Source: Adiantum capillus-veneris
Taxonomy: Eukaryota > Streptophyta > Polypodiopsida > Polypodiales > Pteridaceae
Direction of reading: 5' to 3'
Length of the DNA: 64,000 nucleotides
NCBI GenBank assembly: GCA_014529385.2
Contig: CM043960.1
Span: 70,805,410 to 70,869,409, forward strand
Shown here: in pieces, positions 23,040 through 33,691 of the stretch
Numbering within the stretch: position 1 is the stretch's first letter
How the letters are laid out: every line of letters begins with the position of its first letter
Notes under the pieces: model-generated
Told to the model about the DNA's origin: nothing
Databases searched by the model: none
Seen by the model: only the letters and a program-made list of their open reading frames with translations
Made by a program: the position numbers and the translations under genes

Positions 23040-25349
23040 ATGGCCTTCCCTAATTTTTATGGTAAGCCTGGGGAGGTTGCTCCAGAATTTTTGGATAATT
23101 TGGAAATGGCCTTTCTGGTATCGGGAAGGGATGACGAAGCTACTAAGTTAAGGGCCTTTCCTTTGGTCTTGAGGGAAGGTGCAAAATTATGGTATCAAAC
23201 TTTGGCACCTGAAGAAAGAAGAGACTGGGAGTCCTTAAAGATGGCCTTCATCGAAGAATTTCGCCGCCATGAGCCTCCAGAGGAGATATGGAGACAGCTT
23301 TTAGAGCTACGCCAAACATCACCCAATGACTATAGAAGCTATGAAGGAAAGTTTTCCAACCTGTGGGAGAAATGGTGTGCATCACTAGGTGAAGGAGAAA
23401 GGGCGCCAGAATGCCTAAAGAAGGACTGTTTCCTGGCAGGGCTTTACCCCATCCTTCGAGAAAAGGTAAAAGGTAAATTCCCAGCTACCTTTGATAAAGC
23501 TATGACTTATGCAAGGGAGAAGGATAGGAAGTTAAAATTCCAAGCTCAACTACAAGGGGGAGTGGAGCCTCCACTGCTAGCTCAACCTACGGCAAGGGTA
23601 GTAGCAGGGACAGGAGCAACAGACCAAGAGTCCTCTCAACAAGAATTACTTCAACAAATCACCAATCAACTAGAGAGCCTGTCCATCAATCTGGTTCAAG
23701 GTGTAAGGGCTCCCCAGCCAAGAAATGAACGAAATAGACAAGAAGGACAAAGGCAAGCACGTGAGTACATTTGCTACAACTGTGGAGAGGTAGGTCACGG
23801 CATGTATTATTGCCCCCATCCACGACGCTATCAAGGAAATGGTAATCAAAGACGGCCTCCTCACCAGCAAGTCACTCCTCCTCGAGCTAGGCCACTAAAT
23901 GGACAAAATGCACACGTGGCTCCACCAATCCAAATATTGAGACCCCCTCCTCCACCACCACAAGCACCAGCAAAGATCCCTCCACTACCATCGGGAGGGG
24001 AGGACAGGGCTGTCTCTGTCATAAGTCTTGACAATGGTAAGGATAAAGGGAAAGAAAAAATGGAGGAAGCTGTTGCCATGCCAATAAAGAGAGTTAGGAG
24101 ACAAAGAACTGATGAAATGGAAGCTTCAGAGCCGGATAAATGGAATGAGGGTTCCTCCCAAGTGATAGGAGACAAGAAAAGGAAGAGTAGGTCAAGGAGG
24201 CACATAGGAGTAGAAGACTTTCCACTTGGGGTAGGATCCATACCTTACGACCTGGTAGCAGATGTGAGTAAGCAAGGACCAAAGATTTCATGGCAGCAAC
24301 TCCTCCACCTTTCCTCAAAGATGCGTAGAACCTGGTCTAAGATGGTCAGCACCAGGAGGGCTAAGGCAAAGTCAGTTGGGTCTATTAGTGCAAGAGGCAT
24401 GAAGGATATCGTGCCAGTCATTGATGCAGAGATTAAGAGTCAGCAAGTCTCCAATGTGTACTTAGATGGTGGAGCCGAGATTTGTGTTATGACAGAAAAA
24501 TTAATGCACAGGTTGGGTTTGGAAGTAAACGATCAAACTTCCTTACAAGCTAAGATGGAAAATAATGTAAGGGTGGCTTGTGTGGGAAAGGTTAATGGAG
24601 TGAAGGTTTCAGATTTTGGTGTTGCAATCTCAATTGATGCTTATGTGATCCCAACTAAGGGGGAGGGCTATCCGCTAATCCTTGGAATACCTTGGCTTAT
24701 GGCTATGAAAGCTAGGCAAGATTGGGAGACAGGTTCCCTTGAGTTGCGACCAAATCATAAGGTAGGTGGCAAGCAACAAAAAATTGTGTATGACATGAAG
24801 CAGGGTAGACAACAAGACCTAGAGATGGAGAATTCTATGGATGAATGGAGCACAAGCAGTTGCTCTTCATCTGAGGATGAGTCATCTGAGGAGGATGCTA
24901 GCTCTTTGGAAGTCATGGGTATAATACTGCGAAACCCAGAAGGAGAAGGTGGTCAAGACTCTCTAAACAAGGAAGAAGCCACAGGCTTAGAGGAGATGCT
25001 AGCTAAGGACCTACTAAAAGAAGAGAGAGAACCCTATTTGCAGGTACTAAAGAAGCATGTTGGCCTCTTTATAACTGATTACGAGCACATTAAAGGAGTG
25101 ACGGTAACCCAACACCATATCCAATTAAAGGAAGGTGCCGTCAACCTTGTTGGTGATGAGGTATTTGCACAGGTTGAAGCTCTAGTAGGTCATGTTTCTG
25201 AGTATAAAGAGATGGTTGTGGAGACGTTTACAGAGGGTTTGGATACAGGTTTGAAAAGTGATCAGGTTTGCTTGGCTATGCAGCAAGTGGAGGCAAATGG
25301 CAGGGTCTTGCTATGTTATGTGATGCTATGGATACATGTGTTATTGTAG
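23040..25349 (+). CDS. E2 gag-protease polyprotein
   Basis: An intact 769-codon frame. I chose the ATG at 23040 over the in-frame TTG at 23022. Residues about 1-170 are a retrotransposon gag domain (LWYQTLAPEERRDWESLKMAF, then FLAGLYPILREKV). A CCHC knuckle CYNCGEVGHGMYYC starts at 23772. A proline-rich linker and a basic region follow. The protease motif is LDGGAEICVM at 24462, with glycine in place of the usual serine or threonine, as in several plant gypsy proteases; ILGIPWL at 24679 is the second block. An acidic linker leads to TQHHIQLKEGA near 25110, which resembles the sequence just before reverse transcriptase. The polymerase itself is absent, and the last about 70 residues look unrelated. 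Confidence 0.85.
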   Translation: MAFPNFYGKPGEVAPEFLDNLEMAFLVSGRDDEATKLRAFPLVLREGAKLWYQTLAPEERRDWESLKMAFIEEFRRHEPPEEIWRQLLELRQTSPNDYRSYEGKFSNLWEKWCASLGEGERAPECLKKDCFLAGLYPILREKVKGKFPATFDKAMTYAREKDRKLKFQAQLQGGVEPPLLAQPTARVVAGTGATDQESSQQELLQQITNQLESLSINLVQGVRAPQPRNERNRQEGQRQAREYICYNCGEVGHGMYYCPHPRRYQGNGNQRRPPHQQVTPPRARPLNGQNAHVAPPIQILRPPPPPPQAPAKIPPLPSGGEDRAVSVISLDNGKDKGKEKMEEAVAMPIKRVRRQRTDEMEASEPDKWNEGSSQVIGDKKRKSRSRRHIGVEDFPLGVGSIPYDLVADVSKQGPKISWQQLLHLSSKMRRTWSKMVSTRRAKAKSVGSISARGMKDIVPVIDAEIKSQQVSNVYLDGGAEICVMTEKLMHRLGLEVNDQTSLQAKMENNVRVACVGKVNGVKVSDFGVAISIDAYVIPTKGEGYPLILGIPWLMAMKARQDWETGSLELRPNHKVGGKQQKIVYDMKQGRQQDLEMENSMDEWSTSSCSSSEDESSEEDASSLEVMGIILRNPEGEGGQDSLNKEEATGLEEMLAKDLLKEEREPYLQVLKKHVGLFITDYEHIKGVTVTQHHIQLKEGAVNLVGDEVFAQVEALVGHVSEYKEMVVETFTEGLDTGLKSDQVCLAMQQVEANGRVLLCYVMLWIHVLL

Positions 25350-26143
25350 GTTGCTTTACATATATTTTTGTGTCAATGGCGAGGTTTTTTTGAAGTGGAC
25401 TATACCATGGAGGGTTCTGTAGCAGATGGTAGGATAGCTGCTTATGATTCAAGTTTCTCAAGTGATGGCAAGTATGCTTATAGTGGACACGAAGGATTAT
25501 GGATGCAGGGTGACGAAGCTCCGTGCTATAAAGAGCTCTAAGGGTGGCCTATCTATTGGCCTACAAGTGCAAAGGAAGGCTTGGATATACATGTTTTACA
25601 GGTTGATGGCAATGAGCAATGCTTTACTTTTGATCCAGGTGGATTCTACACCATGCGTGGGGGAGCTTTGCGCTTTCCATTTGACCCTGGAGGGTGATGC
25701 AGTAGCAGATGCTTTTTTCTCTATCTCTATCCTATCTATATAGCCACTATACTATCATTTTTCTTATACAGTCTATAGCTCTATGTTATATAATTCTCTC
25801 TATACAGTCATCTTTTACCTAAATAATACTATGGTTGAGCATGAATGCTCAACGAGGGGTTGGGAAAAAAAAAAAAAAGGAAAAAAAGAGAAGAAAAAAA
25901 GAAAAAAAGAGAATGTTACCAGTGAAAGCGGATATTGACAATGGATGGGTATGGCTTTCAAGGGTCTAGGAGACCAGTTGTTAGTCATGGATGGATACAA
26001 TTATTCATCAGAAAGGACTAAACAGGGTGCATCAGCCAAGAAAGCAGTAACATGGAAAATTCAATTGGTACCAGGTGGGTAAGTATTCAAGAGAACCCTA
26101 TTGTAGCACAACCTACAGCTAGAGGCATCAAATACCTCTAGCT
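25350..26143 (+). other. E2 3' untranslated part
   Basis: About 0.8 kb between gag-protease and the purine tract. One 99-codon open frame at 25444 has no recognisable motif. An A-rich tract lies near 25866-25912. The region probably includes remnants beyond the deleted pol. Confidence 0.5.
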
Positions 26144-26160
26144 TAAGGGGGAGGGCTATA
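26144..26160 (+). other. polypurine tract of E2
   Basis: AAGGGGGAGGGCTATA ends directly before the LTR start TGATGCATGG. Confidence 0.85.
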
Positions 26161-27640
26161 TGATGCATGGTTTTTAGGACCCCTTCTGAAGATGCAATAA
26201 AGGCACAGTCAGTTGTTGGGGAGATGAGGATACTCTAGTCCACGGGATCTCGAAAGAGAAGAAAAATCTACTTCACAAGCACCAAAGAGTAAAAAGTGCC
26301 ATGGACAGAAGATACGTGGGAACGAGCTCTTATGCATGCCTACAACCTAGATCTTACCGAATAGCCCCTTCTAGGTGTGAATTTCTAGTGAAATTTACAC
26401 GAGGATGTTCGTGTGGACTCACAGCACAGCATACTCCGCTTTCACTTTTTTACCGACAGTAAATATTTTTTACCACAGTAAATATTTTTCACCTACATGG
26501 TAAATACAAATCACTTTTTACCTACAGTAACTTTTTTATCCATGGTAAATATTTTTTATTGCACCATAAGTATTTGGTACGTAACAGTTCACTGTTACTA
26601 GAAGCAGTGATTGGGCATCAACAATGCAGTTACAAGAGGAGAAAAGGAGAAAATCTTATGGTAAAGGTGAGTCAACAGGGATAAAGACTTTTGGGTTGAA
26701 AAGAGACATGCTGATTTTTTCAAAGAACACATGTCAAAAGAAGCCATGGTTGAGGATTTTTTGAGAATTTGATATTCAGGAGGACCCCCCTGACATGTGC
26801 AGAACCTCCAGTTTCAACAGCCACCTACCTGCTCTTAAATGCTGGTCAAGGCCTTATCCCCATGTGTCACAATCAGAAAAAACAGCATTTACCCTCCCCT
26901 CTCACATCACTCTAGAGAATATCTTGATGGTGACATATCAGGTGACCTCAATCTGTTGACCACCCTAAGCAAAAAGTAACCCCAATCAGCGGATTTAAGC
27001 ATGTTTATCCCTAATCCTAAACCCTCTCAGAAACCTATATAAGGAGGCCTTCTCTCACTCAAAACCAACACTTCACCCCCTTCACCAAGCAATGAAGCTA
27101 TGACGACATTGCTCACAACGAGGAGCTATGGATGGAGCTCTACTCTCTCTCCCTCTCTCTCTCTCCCTCTAGTATGCTACACTACTAGCCCTAAAACCTA
27201 AATAAGGAGTCTTCTCTCATGCTCCATGGCCACCATCCTCGCCATCATTCTCTAAGGTATTGATGTGTTGCTAGTAGGATCATACCTACTTGCTGGGTTG
27301 ATTGTTTTTGAAAGGGATTATGCCATCCTTGGCTTGCTTCTCTATATCCTTGTTATGTATGATCAGATGTCGTTGTATTGTTAAGCTGATGTCTTGTGTA
27401 TATATATGCTACATAAGGTCCCTAAGCTTCGTTTCTATGTGTTTTGGCATATGTTTTGATGCCATCATAATGCCAGAAGTCTCACTTGCCTATGTGCACT
27501 ATGTGTGAGGTCCCTAAACCTCTTAATTTAGGGTGGTGCCCCCTTTGTTTTGTTCTTTGCTTGTTTGCATGAGGCGTGGTTTGGGGAGTGTGCACGAGTA
27601 CAGAGGCCACCCAATTGCACTGCTCTTTTTCCCGCTATCA
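26161..27640 (+). repeat. 3' LTR of E2
   Basis: Nearly identical to 20189-21669, with only scattered single-base changes and one short indel near 27311. Ends CGCTATCA followed by GTAGC. Confidence 0.9.
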
Positions 27641-27711
27641 GTAGCTAGTAAAAAAAACCCCCTCCCTTGCACTTACATGGTGCAGTAAGTTTCCAATGGT
27701 GAATCCCCCAA

Positions 27712-27893
27712 GGGTGCTGCAGCCCGAGTCCATTCTCCGGCATGAAGACAAGGTACTAAGAGGCGGTAAGACTATTCGATGATATCTTCTTAAGTTTAAG
27801 AATTATCATTTTGAAGATGCTAGATGGACGCAAGGCATACAATCAAAGGATAACCTAAACCTTGTCAATGCTTACAATGCTTCCCTACAGTAA
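27712..27893 (+). pseudogene. chromodomain end of element A integrase
   Basis: Reads RHEDKVLRGG, then YLLKFKNYHFEDARW, then a stop after LNLVNAYNASLQ. The pattern Y-L-x-K-F-K-x-Y...A-x-W is the chromodomain core found at the C-terminus of chromovirus integrases, where it directs integration to chromatin marks. The same region in element B (minus strand, 30285-30440) is closely similar. It is separated from the rest of its integrase by 8.1 kb of inserted DNA. Confidence 0.7.
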
Positions 27894-28322
27894 GTAAATG
27901 TACAAATGTTAAAAAATGAACAAAGTTTTTGTCTTATAAGACTCTCTTTTTCTTTATTGTGCACAAAAATGAAGTAGTATGCATGCTTAGATCAAGTTTG
28001 CGGAGATGCCGTCTCCCAAACACCAAGTACAACTTGTCACTCTACTATGGAAGATTGATAGAACTAATGTGCACACATGCTTGCGGCAGCTTACGCTCTC
28101 AAGCACCAAATGGACTAGTCATCCATTCTGGAACGATGTCGTAGGGTACATAGGGATCCTCTACCCGCTAGGAAAAAGGACTAATGAATATGGTTTATCT
28201 TCTCTACCCCATAGTCGAGAACAACTATGATTTCAAGAGAGAGGTAATGTCATAATAATCAATATCTAATTCTCCTAAATGATTTTCTCATGTTAAACTG
28301 ATCATTTAGTATGGGAAAATGC
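27712..28322 (+). repeat. left arm of inverted repeat (tail of element A)
   Basis: Pairs with 29841-30440 read on the other strand, at about 75-80% by eye. Both arms are the chromodomain end plus 3' untranslated tail of related gypsy elements, ending at the TATGGGAAAA / TGTGGGAGAA purine tracts. Confidence 0.75.
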
Positions 28323-28559
28323 CAGGGGAGAAAAGGCTAGAATATTGGTTAAGCTAGCAGACCGGCCATAGTAGGGCTCCAAAGGAGGGAAAACAGGGAT
28401 CCAAAGGGGGGCGGCATCTGCAAAAGATCAATGTGCAACAGTGGGCTTAAAAGACCCTAAGGTTCATCCCATTAAGACTTCCAAAATGCTAAGGTTCCAA
28501 AATTCAAAGGTTGTGTCCAAAGGTCAAAAGCCTAGGGAAATTGGATGCTTTGTGTGTGT
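28323..28559. other. unassigned spacer before the element A right LTR
   Basis: Purine-rich sequence with repeated CCAAAGG words. It lies between the expected purine tract and the part of the LTR shared with 13295-14558. It may be the true LTR start, missing from the left LTR, or a separate insertion. No gene. Confidence 0.4.
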
Positions 28560-29838
28560 CCCAAAAGTCTTTTTCAATCCCTACAAAGGAGGGGGAGATC
28601 CCAAGAAGTAGGGGGTGAGAGAGAAGCTCACACACACACACAAGATTCCTTTGTACACAAGGGGAAAGAGGGATACATGTCAGCTCTCCTAGCCCAGATG
28701 CCCACAAGGTGTACTCAAATCCTATTGGATGGCCTTGGAGGTGGACCAATGAGAATTAGGCTAGAGTAAGTCTAGTTTAATTGATTTAAAAACACTTAAT
28801 AAAAGAACCAATAAGAGTTAAGCTCTCTAGACGACTATTGGATAGTCTCCCTAGGGGTCCAATGAACATTCAGCAGCCCAATGGCTTGCTTGATTCCTAT
28901 TGGTCAAGAGACAAAGGGGTCCAATGAGAGTTTAATTGCATTTATTAATTACCTAAAGCTCTCACAAAGAGGAAAGGGGGACACATGCCAAAAGGCTGTC
29001 ACTTATGCTTCTTAATTTCCATTGGCTGAGGCTGGGGAGGTCCAATAGGATGTGAGAATGAGCAAATAGCAAGAGGGGTTGACCAAGAGAGAGAGGGGGC
29101 TGATTTTTCAAAGGCATTATTGACTTACACACTCACATAATCTATGTGTGAAGCAAGAAGACTCTCTCTCTCCTTCTCAAGCTTTAATGGAAAGCTTATC
29201 ACCTACTCCAAGCTTGTGAGAAGGGAGGACTACACCAACAATTCTTGGCTTTGTGATGCAAATCCAACCAAGAGCCAAGCTTCAATGCATGCTCATCTTC
29301 TCTACCATGCTAATTACTAAGCTAAGCTGTGCTAATAAGAGTGATTATGTGAAAAGATGTATATCGTTCTCGTAAGAACATTCCTTCTTCCTCTCAATCT
29401 ACTCTCATACCCCGCTAGCTCTCACCATCTTTGAAGGTGTGTGAGGTCTTGGGTCTGAGACCGTGAGGGAATTGATGTTGTGTTTAATAAGTGTTGTGCT
29501 TAGTGCTTGAAGTTTCCATCTTCATAGCACTAGCTAGTATTGAAGGAACACAAATAATTGTATTGTAAGATGTCTCTCTTGATGGGAGAAACCATAATAC
29601 AAAGCCTTTTGGAGGGGGACCGGCTCCATGAAAATCCGGTCCACAACTGTTGTCAGTTGCTTAATTTCTCTCTTTTTTGAAGTATTATTCATGCTATCTA
29701 ACTAGGTGTTATACTTTTTGTTGCTCTCTCCACCCAAGCACTCTTGTTATTCTCATTAGGAATCTATTCTAATGAGATACTCACTATGTTCATGCTATTT
29801 TTTGCTACACACAAGTTACTAGGCCATTAAATGTTACA
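28560..29838 (+). repeat. LTR of element A, right copy
   Basis: Matches 13295-14558 in the same orientation and ends ATGTTACA. It is followed by TATTCTCCCACATT, which read on the minus strand is the purine tract of element B. The LTR is therefore wedged exactly between two facing element tails. Confidence 0.75.
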
Positions 29839-30284
29839 TATTCTCCCACATTAAAAAATCGGTTTAATATGAGAAAATCATTTGGGTTGGGTAGATATTA
29901 GATTTTATGACATTATCTCTCTCTTGAAATCATAGTCATCCTCGACTATAAGGTAGAGGAGATAAAGCCTTAGTCATTAATCGATGTTTCTTAGCGGGTA
30001 GAGGATCTCTTTTTACCCTACAACATCATTCCAAGATGGATGACTAATCCATTTGGTGCTTGGAAGACGTAGCTGCCTTGCAAGCATGTTTGCTCTTTAG
30101 TTCATTTCATTCTCCCAAAGTAGAGTGACAATTTCTATTTCGTGTTTGAGAGACGACGTCATCACAAACATGATTCTAAGCATGTATACTATTTAAATTT
30201 GTGCATGATAAAAAGATAATTAGTCTTATAATACCAAAACATTGGTCATTTAAAATACACGTGTACATTTGCTTACTCTAATGT

Positions 30285-31671
30285 AGCGTTGTGAGCATTG
30301 ACAAGGTTCATACTATCCTTAAGCTGTATTCCTTGCATCCATCTAGCATCTTCAAAAGGATAATTTTTGAACTTAATAAGATATCATCGGATAATCTTAC
30401 CATGTCGTAGTACCTCGTCTTCATGCCAAACTATAGCTTCGGGTTGTAGCACCTCTTCTTCATCTTTGATTTTTGGAGGGTCTTCAATAATTTGTTCACT
30501 TGGTGGTTCCTTTGTAGTGCTTAAGTAGGCTCACATGAAAATCATTGTGTATGAGCCAATGGTTGGGCAGCTTGAGTTGATAAGCCATCTCATTGATTGG
30601 CTTCAAGATTTGAAAAGGACCATAGTATCTTTTTGCTAGTCTAGCATAATATTTTTGATGGCCCGTAAGATTTTTGCTCGTCGTTTGCCTCAATCGGGCC
30701 TTGGGAAATTTAAGTAAGACCCAATCATTTTGTTTGAATGTTAAGGACCTTCTCTGCTTATTAGCAACATCCTTTTGCCTTTGTTGAGAGATGGATATAG
30801 CTTCCTTAATTTTTTGAAAAGATTTTTGTAGGTCACAAGTATACTCATTGTCAACAAAGATCTTCCCATGTACTTTAAGTAGCAAGGGACTCTTATGTCT
30901 TCTCTCTATGATTTCAAAAGGTGCTTTTCTCATAGAAGTATGGATAGTATTATTGTACACATACTCTACAAGGGGTAAGTACTTCTCCCATTGTGAGCAT
31001 TGATCTACTTCTGTAACATAAGTCTTTAGTAGGTCGACTATTGTAAGATTAGCTATCTCACATTGGCCATCCGTTTGTGGGTGATAGGCTGAAGAGAAAT
31101 TCAATCTTGTACCTAGATTTTTAAAGAGACTTTTCCAAAAATTACTGGTCATTCTAGGATCTCTATCTGACACGATGGATGTTGGTAATCCATGGTGCTA
31201 TAAAATCTCAGATATGAAGAGAGTTTCCATTTGGTGTGCCTTAATAGTCTTTTTGACAGGAATAAAGTGTGCTTGCTTGCTAAACCTATCAAATATTGTC
31301 CATATTCCTGTATTTCCATGGATAGACTTGGGTAATCCAGAGATAAAATCCATGGATATAATCTCCCATGGTGAATTAGGGAACGGCAATGGCTAGATTA
31401 ATCCAGATAGCTTCGCTCTATCATACTTAGTCTTTTGGCATACCACAGATTTTGAAACATACTCTTGTATGTCCACTTTCATGGTAGGCCAATAGAAGTA
31501 TGTCTCTACTCCCCAAAGAGTAGGTTGAATGCCTCTATTCCCCCACATAGGGAGGAGCATGGAATTCATACATAACTTTTCCACGAAGGGAATGGGTAAC
31601 ACATAGCCTATTGCCATGGAGAACATAACCATCTGGCAAGGTGAATGGTTCTTCTTTCTTCCCCAATGCAA
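30285..31671 (-). pseudogene. integrase and chromodomain of element B
   Basis: From high to low coordinates: zinc-binding region (VVCQKTKYDRAK, near 31430), a stop near 31393, then the core with D in SMDFISGLP, D in SDRDPRMTSNF and E in QTDGQCEI. The C-terminal domain includes NDWVLLKFPKARL and YYGPFQILKPINEMAYQLKLP, typical of gypsy integrases. A stop at 30496 and a frameshift precede the chromodomain segment (EDEVLRHG onward, 30440-30285). Better preserved than the copy in element A: one open frame covers 225 codons. Confidence 0.85.
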
Positions 31672-32292
31672 GGGTTGACATTATGTCTCTAAATTCGGTG
31701 GCAATTGCATACTCATCTATCATAGAAGATAGATCATTGTGAGTTGCTATAGACACCGCATTAACTCTTGGTCGTCGTGAAAGTGCATCAACGACTTGAT
31801 TGTGCTTACCAACAATGTGAGAAATATGAAAATAAGATTGCAAAAGAAAATTTTCCCACCTCATTTGTTTGTTGGAAAAGCTTGGCTTGCGTCATTAAGT
31901 AGATGAGACTTTGGTGGTCTATTCGCAAAACAAATGGATTCCCCAATAGAATGTGCTTCCATGTGTCTAGGTCATCTAGAATGCCTAAAAGCTCTTTTTT
32001 GTATATGCCCAAGACTCATTCATTGGCATTAGACTTTGGCTCTCATATGATATGGCATGCCCTTCTTGAAGAAAAAATGCTCCAAGGAAATCACCACAAG
32101 CATCACATTAAATCTCAAATGGCTTTGAGAGATCTGGAAGCATAAGGACTGGTTGGGAGGTAAGCTTCTCACTAAGCTTGTTAAAATCATTTTACTCCTT
32201 AGCAATCCATGAGTACTTAACGTTCTTCTTTGTTAAGTCATGCAATTTTCCCGCTATTTGAGAGAATTTGGCTATGAATCATCTATAGTATG
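31672..32292 (-). pseudogene. RNase H and RT connection of element B, truncated
   Basis: Reads SKPFE followed by CDACGD, then LRIDHQSL and VVDALSRRPRVNAV, matching the RNase H of element A. At least two stops and two frameshifts break it. Nothing upstream of AYYR in the connection is present. Confidence 0.75.
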
Positions 32293-32608
32293 CACATAAT
32301 AAGTTGCATTTATACATTCGTATAACAAAAATTATACGTATAATTTGGTATTATATGTTGTATACTCGTATTATATCCGTATCCCCGAATAAACAATATT
32401 TTTTATCGAATTATATTCTGATCGAAATATATTTCGACCAAAATATTGTTTGCTTTATAGAAAAAGGCATCGCAACAGTCCGAACGAACTGTTGCGACAT
32501 TCACATCTTCGATAGAGACAGAGAGAGTGACATGGCCGATAGAGACAATCACATCGGAGTAGTCAGGTAATCACTTCTATTGCTTTTTTATGTTTTTTTT
32601 GTGAAAAT
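32293..32608. other. AT-rich spacer, no gene
   Basis: Very AT-rich with many ATAT and CGTAT words between 32300 and 32460. No credible reading frame. Confidence 0.5.
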
Positions 32609-32718
32609 GTATTTGCTAGCGATGTTGTTGTAGAGCTTTGCTCACACCTCAGTGTTAGTTTGCAGGTTTTATTTGCTAGCGCTATTGTTGTGGAGCTTTG
32701 CTTGCACCTCCATGTTAG
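32609..32718 (+). repeat. 60-base tandem duplication left of E3
   Basis: TATTTGCTAGCG followed by a similar GTTGTGGAGCTTTGC unit occurs twice with a 60-base period. The second unit is cut by E3 at GTTAG and its continuation, GTTAGTTTGCAGG, resumes at 44117. E3 therefore inserted into this repeat, which probably belongs to the array at 44117-45075. Confidence 0.7.
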
Positions 32719-33672
32719 TGTTGACCGCTGGGTCAACAACACAACATAACTCAAGTTTCATACCAAAGTCTTATCTTTTGCGAGTTATGAAATGTTGCGG
32801 ATTATGGCTATAAACGTCATTTGTAATGAGTAGTTATTCTATTTCAGAAGCCGGGGTGCAATGGCACTTCCAGATTGTAAATACAAAGCCATTTGACCCT
32901 TTCAACCCCATTTTTGGTTAAACCTAAGGTAGCCTTAGTATATAAGGTACCTAGGTCATTTTGTAAAAGGACTTTTTTCATAATCAAAACTGAGCGCTGC
33001 CGTCTACTGTGTGTGAGAGAGAAAGAGAGTGAGCGTGAGCTTCATCCTCTCGCTACGCCCGGCTCGCTCAGCACATTGGAGATCCGACTGCACCATTGTT
33101 GTAGGCTCGAGGAGAGCTACGCGACAACGCCAAGCATTTCACACGAGAAGAAGCGCACACGCCGATGCATCTACGAGCTATTTGTGGCCGTAAGTGTATC
33201 AAACGATGTCTGTTTTCCGCGTGCTAGTAGTCTATAGAATCGTGGCGACATAAGCTACGCATAGGTACTCATAAATTTCAGTTTCGGGCACTTTCAAAAT
33301 TCGGCTCTGTCATCCTACGCATTTTCCGCAGATGGGTTTAGAGTGAGGGTTTTGAGTGTAGGAGCTTAGGGACAGGTGTATCCTAGTGAGGGGATGGTGT
33401 TCCTTAAGTTTCATATGAATCTGGCATGATTAGGTGAGTTACCTTTCGTATGTGTGTATGTGGCTAGGTGGTGTAGTTGAGAGCAGTGAGGTTCTTGATT
33501 GTGGTTTAGTTTGCCTTCCTGAGTGTTGTATGTGTAGGATGGTCTCGGCCTGACAAGCTAAAGAGATTTCCTCCGTGTGCCTATCGTGTCATCTGTGTCC
33601 TCGATTGACATTATGTTGATCTAGGTAGTGTTTGCATGCACTTCATGGGTCTGTAGTCTCGCCCGTCCAACA
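32719..33672 (+). repeat. 5' LTR of E3
   Basis: 954 bases. Contains the TATA box and, near 33313, half of the palindrome motif found in the leader (CATCCTACGC). A 114-codon open frame appears in both LTRs only because the LTRs are copies. Confidence 0.92.
32939..32947 (+). promoter_or_regulatory. TATA box of E3 LTR
   Basis: TATATAAGG about 220 bases into the LTR, the expected place for the retroelement promoter; repeated in the 3' LTR near 43382. Confidence 0.6.
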
Positions 33673-33673
33673 T

Positions 33674-33691
33674 TGGCGCCGCTGCCGAGGA
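33674..33691 (+). other. primer binding site of E3 (Asp-tRNA type)
   Basis: TGGCGCCGCTGCCGAGGA differs at two positions from the site at 11727 that pairs with aspartate tRNA. It lies one base after the LTR end. Confidence 0.8.

Larger units (their letters stand above)
20189..27640 (+). mobile_element. E2: young non-autonomous gag-protease LTR retrotransposon
   Basis: Two LTRs of about 1480 bases (20189-21669 and 26161-27640) differ at only about 1% of sites by eye, so insertion was recent. Flanks are GTAGT on the left and GTAGC on the right, a target duplication with one change. The 4.5 kb interior holds three or four small ORFs and one long gag-protease ORF. No reverse transcriptase, RNase H or integrase is present. 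A purine tract precedes the 3' LTR. It must rely on another element for copying. Confidence 0.88.
19577..27711. mobile_element. 8.1 kb insertion splitting element A, with short inverted ends
   Basis: Comparison with element B shows that A should read directly from 19576 into 27712. The insert has GGGGGATTCAC near its left end (19583-19593) and GTGAATCCCCC near its right end (27699-27709), an 11-base inverted repeat. GGTG flanks both sides (19572-19575 and 27713-27716), consistent with a short target duplication. Removing the E2 retrotransposon leaves only about 0.68 kb, with no reading frame that I recognise (one short open frame runs 19538-19762). It may therefore be a small non-autonomous DNA transposon into which E2 later jumped. 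Confidence 0.5.
13295..29838 (+). mobile_element. Element A: decayed chromodomain Ty3/gypsy retrotransposon
   Basis: The order is LTR, Met-tRNA primer site, gag, protease, reverse transcriptase, RNase H, integrase and, beyond an insertion at 19577-27711, a chromodomain and a second LTR. The order protease-RT-RH-integrase and the chromodomain make it a chromovirus-like gypsy element. All domains carry stops, frameshifts or deletions, so it cannot move by itself. Its last 0.6 kb before the right LTR pairs as an inverted repeat with element B. The LTR left boundary is uncertain. Confidence 0.75.
29839..32292 (-). mobile_element. Element B: 5'-truncated chromodomain gypsy element
   Basis: On the minus strand the order is RNase H, integrase, chromodomain, 3' tail and purine tract. 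All parts are similar to element A. The coding similarity begins abruptly at about 32292, within the RT connection, so gag, protease and most of RT are missing. The 3' side meets the LTR at 29838. Confidence 0.75.

Noticed and set aside
32893-33237. 114-codon frame found in both E3 LTRs (also 43336-43680)
   Set aside because: The two LTRs are copies of each other, so conservation carries no weight. It begins near the TATA box and has no motif.
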